Positions 34,922 through 42,845 of a stretch of DNA of 64,000 nt are shown one piece after another; within the stretch, counting starts at the first letter, position 1, and each line of letters starts with the position of its first letter. The notes beneath the pieces are model-generated. The model saw only the letters and a program-made list of their open reading frames with translations, was not told the DNA's origin and ran no database searches. The position numbers and the translations under genes were made by a program. Source of the DNA: VXNE01 sp963665455 (GTDB lineage Bacteria; Pseudomonadota; Gammaproteobacteria; Pseudomonadales; Azotimanducaceae); NCBI GenBank assembly GCA_963665455.1, contig OY762279.1:2480001-2544000 (forward strand), written 5' to 3'.

Positions 34922-36983
34922 ACGCGACGCGGCCGAGGACGCGGCGGGGGACGCGGCAGAAGTTGGGGCAGAAGTAGACGCGCTGCGCGAGCAGATCCGG
35001 CATCACCTGCACCGCTATCACGTCCTCGACGATCCGGAGATCGCCGACGGCGAGTATGACGCGCTCCTCGACCGCCTGATCGCGCTCGAGGAGCGCCATC
35101 CCGAGTTGGTGGAGCCGGACTCGCCCACGCAACGCGTGGGCGCGGAGCCCTTGTCGGCGTTCGAGGCCGTTGTCCACGAGTTGCCGATGCTCTCGCTGGA
35201 CAAATGCCTGGCGGAGGACGAGTTCGCGGAGTGGGAGGGCCGCTGCCGCTCTCGCGTTGACTATGAAGGGGACTTCGACTTCACGTGCGAGCCGAAGATC
35301 GATGGCGTCGCCGTCAGCCTGATCTACGAGCACGGCGTGTTGGTGCGCGGCGCCACCCGGGGAGACGGTCAGACCGGGGAGGACATCACCGCGAACGTGC
35401 GCACGGTCTCCGCCATCCCCCTGCGGCTGCGGGGTACCGGATATCCCCCCCGGCTGGAGGTGCGCGGCGAGATCTACATGCCGATTCCCGGGTTCCGGGC
35501 CTTCAACGAAGCCGCCGCCGCCAAGGGGGAGCGGACGCTGGTGAATCCGCGCAACGCCGCGGCGGGCAGCCTGCGCCAGCTCGATCCGCAGCTAACGGCG
35601 AGCCGGCCGCTCTCGATGTTCTGCTACAGCGCGGGCCTGCGCGAAGGCTGGCGGCCGGCGACGCACTGGTCGGTGCTGGAGGCGTTCCGGGAATGGGGTT
35701 TGCGCGTGAATCAGCGGGCGGCCCGGGTCACCGGCGTCGGCGCGTGCCTCGACTACTTCCGGTCCTTGCTCGACGAGCGCGGGGAGCTCGGCTACGAAAT
35801 CGACGGGGTCGTCGTGAAGGTGAACGAATTCGCCCTGCAGGAGGCCCTCGGCAGCGTGACGCGCAAGCCGCGTTGGGCGACGGCGTTCAAGTATCCATCG
35901 GAGGAGGCGACCACGGTGCTCCACGGGGTCGACTTCCAAGTGGGCCGAACCGGGGCGATCACCCCCGTGGCCAAGCTCGAACCCGTCTTCGTTGGGGGCG
36001 TGACGGTCTCCAACGCGACGCTGCACAACATGGACGAGGTCGCGCGGCTCGATCTGCGCGTCGGCGACACCGTCCTCGTACACCGGGCCGGCGACGTCAT
36101 TCCGCAGGTGATGAAGGTGATCGAGTCGAAACGGCCGGCGGAGGGTGCGGACGAACTATCCCCGATCGCCATGCCGGAACACTGTCCTGCGTGCGGCGCG
36201 CGCATCGAGCGGCCGGAGGGCGAGGTGGTGGCGCGGTGCCCGGCGGGGCTCACCTGTCCGGCGCAGCGCAAGGAGCGGCTGCGGCATTTCGCGTCGCGGG
36301 TGGCGATGGACATCGACGGCATGGGCGAGAAGCTGGTCGATCAGCTGGTGGAGCGCGGCCTCGTCGAGGATCCCTCTGATTTCTACCGCCTGGACCAGGA
36401 ACGGGTCGAGTCCCTGGAGCGCATGGGGAAGAAGTCGGCGGAGAACCTGATCAACGCCTTGGAGCGGAGCAAGGACACGACCCTGGCCCGGTTCGTCTAT
36501 GCCCTCGGCATCCGGGAGGTGGGCGAGACCACCGCCGAGAGCCTCGCGAGCCATTTCGGGAAGATTGATGACCTGCGCGATGCGACCCTGGAAGCGCTGG
36601 GCGAGGTCAACGACGTTGGACCGGTGGTGGCCGCCCGGGTGAGCGAGTTCTTCGACGACCCCCACAATGCGCGGGTCGTCGACGAGTTGGTCGGCCTGGG
36701 CGTGCGTTGGCCGGTGCCGGAGCGGCTCGTGGCGACGCCGCTGGCGGGGCAGACGTGGGTGATCACGGGCTCGCTCGAGGCGATGACGCGCAACGAGGCC
36801 AAGGCCCGTCTCGTGGCACTCGGCGCGAAGGTGGCGGGGTCCGTCTCCGCGCGAACCAGTTGCCTGGTGGCGGGGCCCGGGGCCGGCAGCAAGCTCACCC
36901 AGGCGGAGGAGTTGAAGGTGTTGGTCATCGATGAGGCGGAACTGCTGAAGACGTTGGAAGGGCATGAAAGTGACGCTGCCTGA
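34914..36983 (+). CDS. ligA: NAD-dependent DNA ligase LigA
   Basis: This 689-aa enzyme seals nicks in replication and repair using NAD. Domain Ia (YHVLDDPEIADGEYD) binds NMN. The adenylation site is CEPKIDGVAVSL with the nucleophile Lys128. An OB fold, a four-cysteine zinc finger (CPACGARI...CPAGLTCPAQ), helix-hairpin-helix repeats and a C-terminal BRCT domain (QTWVITGSLEAMTRNEAK) follow. Full family length. It overlaps zipA by 8 bases and the next gene by 20. Confidence 0.97.
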   Translation: MGERDAAEDAAGDAAEVGAEVDALREQIRHHLHRYHVLDDPEIADGEYDALLDRLIALEERHPELVEPDSPTQRVGAEPLSAFEAVVHELPMLSLDKCLAEDEFAEWEGRCRSRVDYEGDFDFTCEPKIDGVAVSLIYEHGVLVRGATRGDGQTGEDITANVRTVSAIPLRLRGTGYPPRLEVRGEIYMPIPGFRAFNEAAAAKGERTLVNPRNAAAGSLRQLDPQLTASRPLSMFCYSAGLREGWRPATHWSVLEAFREWGLRVNQRAARVTGVGACLDYFRSLLDERGELGYEIDGVVVKVNEFALQEALGSVTRKPRWATAFKYPSEEATTVLHGVDFQVGRTGAITPVAKLEPVFVGGVTVSNATLHNMDEVARLDLRVGDTVLVHRAGDVIPQVMKVIESKRPAEGADELSPIAMPEHCPACGARIERPEGEVVARCPAGLTCPAQRKERLRHFASRVAMDIDGMGEKLVDQLVERGLVEDPSDFYRLDQERVESLERMGKKSAENLINALERSKDTTLARFVYALGIREVGETTAESLASHFGKIDDLRDATLEALGEVNDVGPVVAARVSEFFDDPHNARVVDELVGLGVRWPVPERLVATPLAGQTWVITGSLEAMTRNEAKARLVALGAKVAGSVSARTSCLVAGPGAGSKLTQAEELKVLVIDEAELLKTLEGHESDAA

Positions 36984-37626
36984 TGTTGGCCGGCCGGGAT
37001 GGTTCGGGCGAGGGCATTGGCGCCGTTTCTCGGGGCGGGGGCTGCTCGCCGTGGCCGTCCTCTTGAGCGGCGCGTGCGCGTCCACGCCGTCCAATCCGAG
37101 CGACGTGTGCTCGATCTTCCGCGAGAAACCCGGCTGGTACCGGGGTGCGTTGAAGGCCGAGAAGCGCTGGAATATCTCGGTCCCCGTGATGATGGCGTTC
37201 ACCTACAAGGAGTCGAGCTTCGTCCACAATGCGAGGCCGCCGCGCACGAAGCTGCTCTTCGTGATCCCCTGGCGGCGCCCATCGAGCGCCTACGGCTTCG
37301 CCCAGGCCACGAACGAGACCTGGTCCGACTATCGGCGCGCCACGGGCCGCCGCGGAGCGGACCGCAACGACTTCGGGGACGCCATCGATTTCGTGGGCTG
37401 GTACCTCGACCGCGCCCACCGCCACCTCGGCATCGCCCGCACGAACGCGCGGCACCTGTATCTGTCCTATCACGAGGGACTGTCCGGTTATCGTAGCGGC
37501 AAATGGAAACGCAATCGCTGGTTGCAGGGCGCGGCCGACAAGGTGGCGGCGAACTCGGCCCGCTACGGACGCCAGTTGGCGTCGTGCCGCAACTCGCTGA
37601 AGCGGAAACGGTTCCTGTTTTTCTAG
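36964..37626 (+). CDS. Lysozyme-fold (SLT-like) lipoprotein
   Basis: This 220-aa outer-membrane-type lipoprotein has basic residues, a hydrophobic stretch and the lipobox LLSGAC near residue 38. The soluble domain resembles transglycosylase SLT / lysozyme-like proteins: VPVMMAFTYKESSFVHNARPP contains the glutamate expected to be catalytic, then SSAYGFAQATNETW and LYLSYHEGLSGY. It probably cleaves or binds peptidoglycan. The ATG at 36964 overlaps ligA by 20 bases, and the lipobox position fits this start. Its TAG stop lies inside the CTAG target duplication of the adjoining MITE, so that insertion happened exactly at its stop codon. Confidence 0.8.
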   Translation: MKVTLPDVGRPGWFGRGHWRRFSGRGLLAVAVLLSGACASTPSNPSDVCSIFREKPGWYRGALKAEKRWNISVPVMMAFTYKESSFVHNARPPRTKLLFVIPWRRPSSAYGFAQATNETWSDYRRATGRRGADRNDFGDAIDFVGWYLDRAHRHLGIARTNARHLYLSYHEGLSGYRSGKWKRNRWLQGAADKVAANSARYGRQLASCRNSLKRKRFLFF

Positions 37627-37780
37627 GGAACGTCTGAACAAGCCCGTCCATGGGCTTGTTCAGGTCGCAAGCCAAAAGCGCGGTTTCGGCTTGCTCCACA
37701 AATTCAATGGCTTACGCCATCGAATTTGGCGGCACATCCCTGTGCCGCGCCAGGGAAGGTCTTAATCAGACCTTCCCTAG
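37623..37780 (+). mobile_element. IS5-type MITE, copy A (150 bp plus CTAG target duplication)
   Basis: The core 37627-37776 is flanked by CTAG on both sides (37623-37626, 37777-37780). Terminal inverted repeats GGAACGTCTGAACAAG and GGAAGGTCTGATTAAG agree at 13 of 16 positions. They resemble the ends of IS5, whose family duplicates YTAR targets. It has no coding capacity. It folds into five consecutive hairpins: 37634-37645/37652-37663 (12 bp perfect), 37667-37673/37688-37694, 37700-37711/37716-37727 (one mismatch), 37728-37736/37741-37751 (one bulge) and 37752-37762/37768-37778 (11 bp perfect). Copy B at 59719-59876 is about 97% identical in inverse orientation. Confidence 0.87.
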
Positions 37781-37847
37781 GGGACCTCTGCCGTTGGCGG
37801 ACGCGGTAATCTGAGGCGGGTACCGGGCGGGGGATTCGCTTAAGACC

Positions 37848-39938
37848 ATGGATGCGTCCGAAGTCCTGAACGACGCGCGCAAGGCGGAGATCCAGGACGC
37901 CTACCGCGCGTGGCTCGATGCGCGGGGCTTCCGCCCGCGCCGCGGGCAGCGCGAGATGATCGCGCAGGTCGCCCGGTCCTTCGGGGGACCCGCGCCGCGC
38001 ATCGCCGTCATCGAAGCCGGCACCGGCACGGGCAAGACCGCGGCGTACTGCCTGGCCGCGATACCGCTGGCGCGGGCACTCGACAAGCGGGTGGTCATCA
38101 GCACGGCGACCGTCGCGCTGCAGGAACAGATCGTCCTGCGCGACCTGCCGGACCTGCGGGACAACGCCGGCCTCGAGTTCAGCTTCACCCTCGCCAAGGG
38201 GCGTGGCCGCTACCTATGCCTCAAGCGCCTCGACGAACGCCTCCGGGGCGACACCGAGGCCCAGATGTCGCTGACCGAAGTCGCCGGCCCCGACGAACTC
38301 GCCGTCTACCGGAGCATGGCGGACCGCTTCGAGGCCGAAACCTGGAACGGAGAACTCGACGGGTGGGAGCAGGGCGTTGCGCCGGACGTTTGGGGTCCGG
38401 TCACGACCGATCACCGTGGCTGCACCAGGAACCGTTGCACGTTCTTTCAGGAGTGCCCATTCTTCCGCGCGCGGCGCTCCGTGCAGGACGCCGACGTGAT
38501 CGTCGCGAACCACGACCTGCTGCTCGCCGACCTCGCGCTGGGCGGGGGAGCGATCCTTCCCGAACCGGAGGACGCCATCTTCGTCATCGACGAAGCGCAC
38601 CATTTCCCGGAGCGCGCCCAACGGCACTTCACCGCCCGGGCGCGGCTGCGGAGCGCGACGCAGTGGTTGGAACAGGCGGGAACGGTGGCCGGCACCTGCG
38701 CGCAGCGTTTCGGCCGGCCGGGGGAACTCGTGCGCATCGCGACCGCGCTCGCGCCGGAGTTGGAAACCGCCTCCGCGCTGGTCGCCCAGGTGGAGGACTT
38801 GGCCCGCCAGCACGAGTTCACGCCGGTCGCGGACGATCGCGGCCATCACCGCTTCCAGCATGGCCGCGTGCCGGAGGAGCTCGCGGAGCCTTGTGGAGCG
38901 CTCTGCGGCTATCTGGAAACCGTGGCCGGCCGGCTCGATACGCTATACGGCTATCTGGAGGAAGCCTCCGTCGGCGAGCGGCCGTGGGAGCGCGCGCAGG
39001 AGGCCGAGGATTGGCTGGGGCCCGTGGGCCAACTCGGTGGACGCGCGGCGTCGGATGCGACCCTGTTCCGCGACTACGCCGGTGCCGGAAACGGGGAGGC
39101 GCCCCTGGCCGCCCGGTGGATCGCTCGACTCCGGTTCGAGGTGGGCGCGGACTTCGAGCTTGTATCCGCCCCGCTCGACCCGGGCGGTCTGCTCCACGAG
39201 GCCCTGTGGGAGCGCTGCCATGGCGCCCTGTGTACGTCCGCCACCTTGCGCGCGGCCGGGGACTTCGACCGCTTCCTGGAACAGGCGGGCCTCGCGGCGC
39301 ACGCCGACCTCCGCTTCGTGCCGAGCCCGTTTGACTTTCCCCGGCTGGCCACGTTCCACGTTCCCGCGATGGCTTCCGACCCGCGGCAACCCGACGCCCA
39401 CACCACCGAGGTGGGCCGCTTGCTCCCCGGCCTGCTGGAACTCGAACAGAGCGCGCTCGTGCTCTTTTCCTCGTGGCGTCAACTACGCGCGGTGCGGGAC
39501 GCCCTGCCCCATGGGTTGGCGAAGCGCTGCCGGGTGCAGGGCGATGGGTCGAAGCAAGCGCTCCTCGACGCACATCGGGCCGCGGTCGACGAGGGCGAGC
39601 CGAGCTACGTGCTGGGCGTGGCGAGCTTTGCCGAGGGCATCGACCTGCCGAACGACTACTGCCGGCACGTGGTGATCGCGAAACTGCCCTTCGCCGTGCC
39701 CGAGGATCCGGTGGAGCAGGCGTTCGGCGAGTGGCTCGAGAGCCAGGGACGGAACCCGTTCTTCGAGGTGGCAGTGCCGGATGCGGCGATGCGACTCGTG
39801 CAGGCCTGCGGGCGGCTGATCCGCCACGAGGAGGACCGGGGACGGATCACGCTGCTCGACCGCCGCATCGCGACGGCGCGGTATGGCCGGGCGTTGCTCG
39901 ACTCGCTGCCGCCGTATCGTCTGGACATTGCCCGGTAG
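37848..39938 (+). CDS. dinG: DinG-family ATP-dependent DNA helicase
   Basis: This 696-aa superfamily 2 helicase is of the XPD/DinG type (5'-3', iron-sulfur), acting on R-loops and damaged or structured DNA. Motifs: Walker A EAGTGTGKTAAY near residue 55; iron-sulfur cysteines in RYLCLKRL and in GCTRNRCTFFQECPFF; DEAH box VIDEAHHFPE. Motif V/VI appears as GVASFAEGIDLPND and LVQACGRLIRHEEDRG. The protein is complete. YoaA is the alternative name for close relatives, and the two cannot be separated here. Confidence 0.92.
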   Translation: MDASEVLNDARKAEIQDAYRAWLDARGFRPRRGQREMIAQVARSFGGPAPRIAVIEAGTGTGKTAAYCLAAIPLARALDKRVVISTATVALQEQIVLRDLPDLRDNAGLEFSFTLAKGRGRYLCLKRLDERLRGDTEAQMSLTEVAGPDELAVYRSMADRFEAETWNGELDGWEQGVAPDVWGPVTTDHRGCTRNRCTFFQECPFFRARRSVQDADVIVANHDLLLADLALGGGAILPEPEDAIFVIDEAHHFPERAQRHFTARARLRSATQWLEQAGTVAGTCAQRFGRPGELVRIATALAPELETASALVAQVEDLARQHEFTPVADDRGHHRFQHGRVPEELAEPCGALCGYLETVAGRLDTLYGYLEEASVGERPWERAQEAEDWLGPVGQLGGRAASDATLFRDYAGAGNGEAPLAARWIARLRFEVGADFELVSAPLDPGGLLHEALWERCHGALCTSATLRAAGDFDRFLEQAGLAAHADLRFVPSPFDFPRLATFHVPAMASDPRQPDAHTTEVGRLLPGLLELEQSALVLFSSWRQLRAVRDALPHGLAKRCRVQGDGSKQALLDAHRAAVDEGEPSYVLGVASFAEGIDLPNDYCRHVVIAKLPFAVPEDPVEQAFGEWLESQGRNPFFEVAVPDAAMRLVQACGRLIRHEEDRGRITLLDRRIATARYGRALLDSLPPYRLDIAR

Positions 39939-39983
39939 GTTGCCGGGACGCTCCAACGCGGGTGGGTGGGGCGGTGCGGAGGT

Positions 39984-40613
39984 TTAGATCGAGAGCTCGG
40001 GCGGCCGCAATCCCAGCCGGCCCGCGGCCTGCGCCACGATGTAGCCGATGATCTCCGCCGCGTCCCCGGGCACCGACGCGCCGCCGGCTGCGTGCAGGGC
40101 GTTCAGTTCCCCCGCGAAGCGCCGCACCTGCTCGGCGTTGGCTTGGTCGAGGACCCGGGCGGTGACCCGCATGAGATTCGGCGAGACTTCATACCAGGCC
40201 CGCCCCTCCGCGCTCGCGGCCACGTCCTCGATCATCGCGAGCGCCACGGTCATGTCGGTGTCCACCATCAGCGAGTGCCAGGGCTCGTTGTCGAGGAACT
40301 CCGCGAGGTGCAACCGCGTCTCTGCATCGAGGGGCGTCACGCCGTCGATCGACACGTCGGCGGCCAGGTCCACCATGATGCAGAAATCCGCCATGTCTTG
40401 TTCCGCGAGGGTGCCGAGGGCCTCCTCCGCGCCCTCGTTGAGCCCGTTCCGGGCGAGGAACTCGATCTCCTCCCGCAGTTCCCGTGCTCGCGCCACGAAG
40501 GCGGCGTGGTGTGAAGCATCCTCCTCGTGGGTGGCGGCGAGCCGCTGATGGAGGCTGTCGCGCCACGTCCAGAAGCGCACGAGGTGGCGTGCGGGATCAC
40601 CGGTGTCGGCCAT
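39984..40613 (-). CDS. Conserved-looking hypothetical protein, soluble and acidic
   Basis: This 209-aa protein is predicted mostly helical, with no signal peptide or membrane segment. Recognisable stretches are HLVRFWTWRDSLHQRLAATH at the start, EQDMADFCIMVDLAADVSIDG in the middle and EIIGYIVAQAAGRLGL at the end. Codon use and the lack of stops over 630 bases support a real gene. I do not recognise a family. It lies 34 bases upstream of uvrB on the same strand, so the two may be cotranscribed; convergent with dinG. Confidence 0.6.
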   Translation of the reverse strand: MADTGDPARHLVRFWTWRDSLHQRLAATHEEDASHHAAFVARARELREEIEFLARNGLNEGAEEALGTLAEQDMADFCIMVDLAADVSIDGVTPLDAETRLHLAEFLDNEPWHSLMVDTDMTVALAMIEDVAASAEGRAWYEVSPNLMRVTARVLDQANAEQVRRFAGELNALHAAGGASVPGDAAEIIGYIVAQAAGRLGLRPPELSI

Positions 40614-40647
40614 CGCTGTTTCCCGGTTCGGGTGTCTCGATAGAGTA

Positions 40648-42660
40648 TCAGGCCATCAACTGTTGCTCGCGCAGCGAGGCAATCTCGTCGCGCAGCGCGG
40701 CGGCTTCCTCGAACTCCAGGTTGCGGGCCCGCTCGAACATCTCCTCCTCGAGTTTCTTGAGGAGCTTGCCCAGGGCCGCGGCGTCCTCGGGCACGGTCTT
40801 CCGGCGCTTGCGCTCCGCCTTGCGGCCCCGGGTCTTGGGCATTCCCGGGGCCGCCCGGGCCCCCTCCATGATGTCCGGGATCTCCTTGACGATGCCCCGG
40901 GGGGTGATGTTGCGCTCGGCGTTGAAGTCGAGTTGCTTGCGGCGCCGGCGGTTGGTCTCGTCGATGGCCGCCTGCATGGAGCCGGTCATCGCGTCGGCGT
41001 AGAGGATCGCCCGGCCGTGCAGGTGGCGGGCCGCGCGGCCAATCGTCTGGATGAGGGAACGCTCCGCCCGCAGGAAGCCCTCCTTGTCCGCGTCGAGGAT
41101 GGCGACCAGGGATACTTCGGGCATGTCGAGTCCCTCGCGCAGCAGGTTGATGCCGACGAGGACGTCGAACACGCCGAGGCGCAGGTCCCGCACGATCTCC
41201 ATGCGCTCGACGGTGTCGATGTCGGAGTGCAGATAGCGGACGCGGACGCCGTGTTCGTCCAGGTAGTCGGTGAGGTCCTCGGCCATGCGCTTGGTCAACG
41301 TCGTCACCAGCACGCGCTCGCCCCGCCCGACGGTCACGCGGATCTCCTCGAAGAGATCGTCCACCTGGGTGGAGGCCGGACGGATGGTGACCTCGGGGTC
41401 GACCAGGCCGGTGGGACGCACCACCTGCTCGACCACCTGCCCGGCATACTGACCCTCATAGGGGCCGGGGGTCGCCGAGACGAAGACCATCTGCGGTGCC
41501 AACCCCTCCCACTCGTCGAACCGGAGGGGGCGGTTGTCGAGGGCGGATGGGAGCCGGAAGCCGTACTCGACCAGCGTTTCCTTGCGCGAACGGTCGCCCT
41601 TGTACATGCCGCCGAGCTGCGGGATCGTGACGTGGGACTCGTCGATCACGAGCAGGGCGTTCTTCGGCAGGTAGTCGAACAGGGTCGGCGGCGGCTCGCC
41701 CTCCTCCCGTCCGGAAAGGTAGCGGGAGTAGTTTTCGATGCCGCTGCAGTAGCCCACCTCCTTGATCATCTCCAGATCGAAGCGGGTCCGCTGTTCGAGG
41801 CGTTGCGCCTCGACGAGCTTGTCGCGCTCCTTGAGGTACTTCACGCGCTCCACGAGTTCCTCGCGGATGTCGTCGACCACGGCGAGGATGCGCTCCCGGG
41901 GCGTCACGTAGTGCGTCTTTGGGAACACGGTGTAGCGCGCCACGCGCTGTAGGACCTCGCCCGTGAGCGGGTCGAACAGCGAGAGGTTCTCGACCTCGTC
42001 GTCGAAGAGCTCGATGCGCAGCGCTTCCTTCTCCGATTCCGCCGGGAACACGTCGATGACGTCGCCGCGCACCCGGTACGCGCCGCGCTGGAAGGCGGTG
42101 TCGTTGCGGGTGTATTGCAGTTCGGCGAGGCGCATGAGGATGTAGCGTTGGTCCACCCGGTCGCCCCGGTCGAGGTGGAGGACCATGCGCAGGTACGACT
42201 GCGGGTCGCCGAGGCCGTAGATGGCCGAGACCGAGGCGACGATGATGGTGTCGCGGCGCTCGATCACGGCCTTGGTGGCGGACAGCCGCATCTGTTCGAT
42301 GTGCTGGTTGATCGAGGCGTCCTTCTCGATGTACGTGTCGGAGGCTGGAACGTACGCCTCGGGCTGGTAGTAGTCGTAGTAGGAGACGAAGTATTCGACC
42401 GCGTTGTACGGGAAGAACTCGCGGAACTCCCCGTATAGCTGCGCGGCGAGGGTCTTGTTGTGCGCCAACACCAGCGTCGGACGCTGTACCGCCTCGATGA
42501 CCTTGGCGACGGCGAAGGTCTTGCCGGAGCCGGTGACGCCGAGCAGCGTCTGGTGGGCGAGGCCGTCCTCCAGTCCGTCCACGAGCCCGGCGATGGCGGT
42601 GGGCTGATCGCCGGCCGGCGCGTAGTTCGCGACGACGCGAAACTCGGAAGGTGCCTGCAT
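40648..42660 (-). CDS. uvrB: Excinuclease ABC subunit B
   Basis: This 670-aa damage-verification helicase of nucleotide excision repair works with UvrA and UvrC. Walker A is GVTGSGKTFAVAK. The beta-hairpin that inserts behind the lesion is in FVSYYDYYQPEAYVP. DEAD-like LLVIDESHVT, motif V/VI IGINLLREGLDMPEVS-type and QTIGRAARHLHGRAILYAD are present. The C-terminal UVR domain (LEEEMFERARNLEFEEAAALRDEI) binds UvrC. Length is normal. No LexA box of the CTGT-N8-ACAG form is visible upstream of 42660. Confidence 0.97.
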   Translation of the reverse strand: MQAPSEFRVVANYAPAGDQPTAIAGLVDGLEDGLAHQTLLGVTGSGKTFAVAKVIEAVQRPTLVLAHNKTLAAQLYGEFREFFPYNAVEYFVSYYDYYQPEAYVPASDTYIEKDASINQHIEQMRLSATKAVIERRDTIIVASVSAIYGLGDPQSYLRMVLHLDRGDRVDQRYILMRLAELQYTRNDTAFQRGAYRVRGDVIDVFPAESEKEALRIELFDDEVENLSLFDPLTGEVLQRVARYTVFPKTHYVTPRERILAVVDDIREELVERVKYLKERDKLVEAQRLEQRTRFDLEMIKEVGYCSGIENYSRYLSGREEGEPPPTLFDYLPKNALLVIDESHVTIPQLGGMYKGDRSRKETLVEYGFRLPSALDNRPLRFDEWEGLAPQMVFVSATPGPYEGQYAGQVVEQVVRPTGLVDPEVTIRPASTQVDDLFEEIRVTVGRGERVLVTTLTKRMAEDLTDYLDEHGVRVRYLHSDIDTVERMEIVRDLRLGVFDVLVGINLLREGLDMPEVSLVAILDADKEGFLRAERSLIQTIGRAARHLHGRAILYADAMTGSMQAAIDETNRRRRKQLDFNAERNITPRGIVKEIPDIMEGARAAPGMPKTRGRKAERKRRKTVPEDAAALGKLLKKLEEEMFERARNLEFEEAAALRDEIASLREQQLMA

Positions 42661-42845
42661 GGACCGGGGCCAGCGTTACGGGGCCGTCGATTACATCATG
42701 GCCTCGCGCATCGGGCGACCCAAAGCGTCGCGACCCGGGGTCGCGACCAGTGGCCGCGGCGCGTGCCCGCACGGGGCGGTTTCCGTTGCGAAAGGCCGGT
42801 GGTGGAGTATCGTTGACGCTGGCCATAGCGCACCGAGGAGGCCCC

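Noticed and set aside
37623..37780. CRISPR or REP-type array
   Set aside because: The repeats are internal hairpins of one element bounded by target duplications, not spaced identical repeats.
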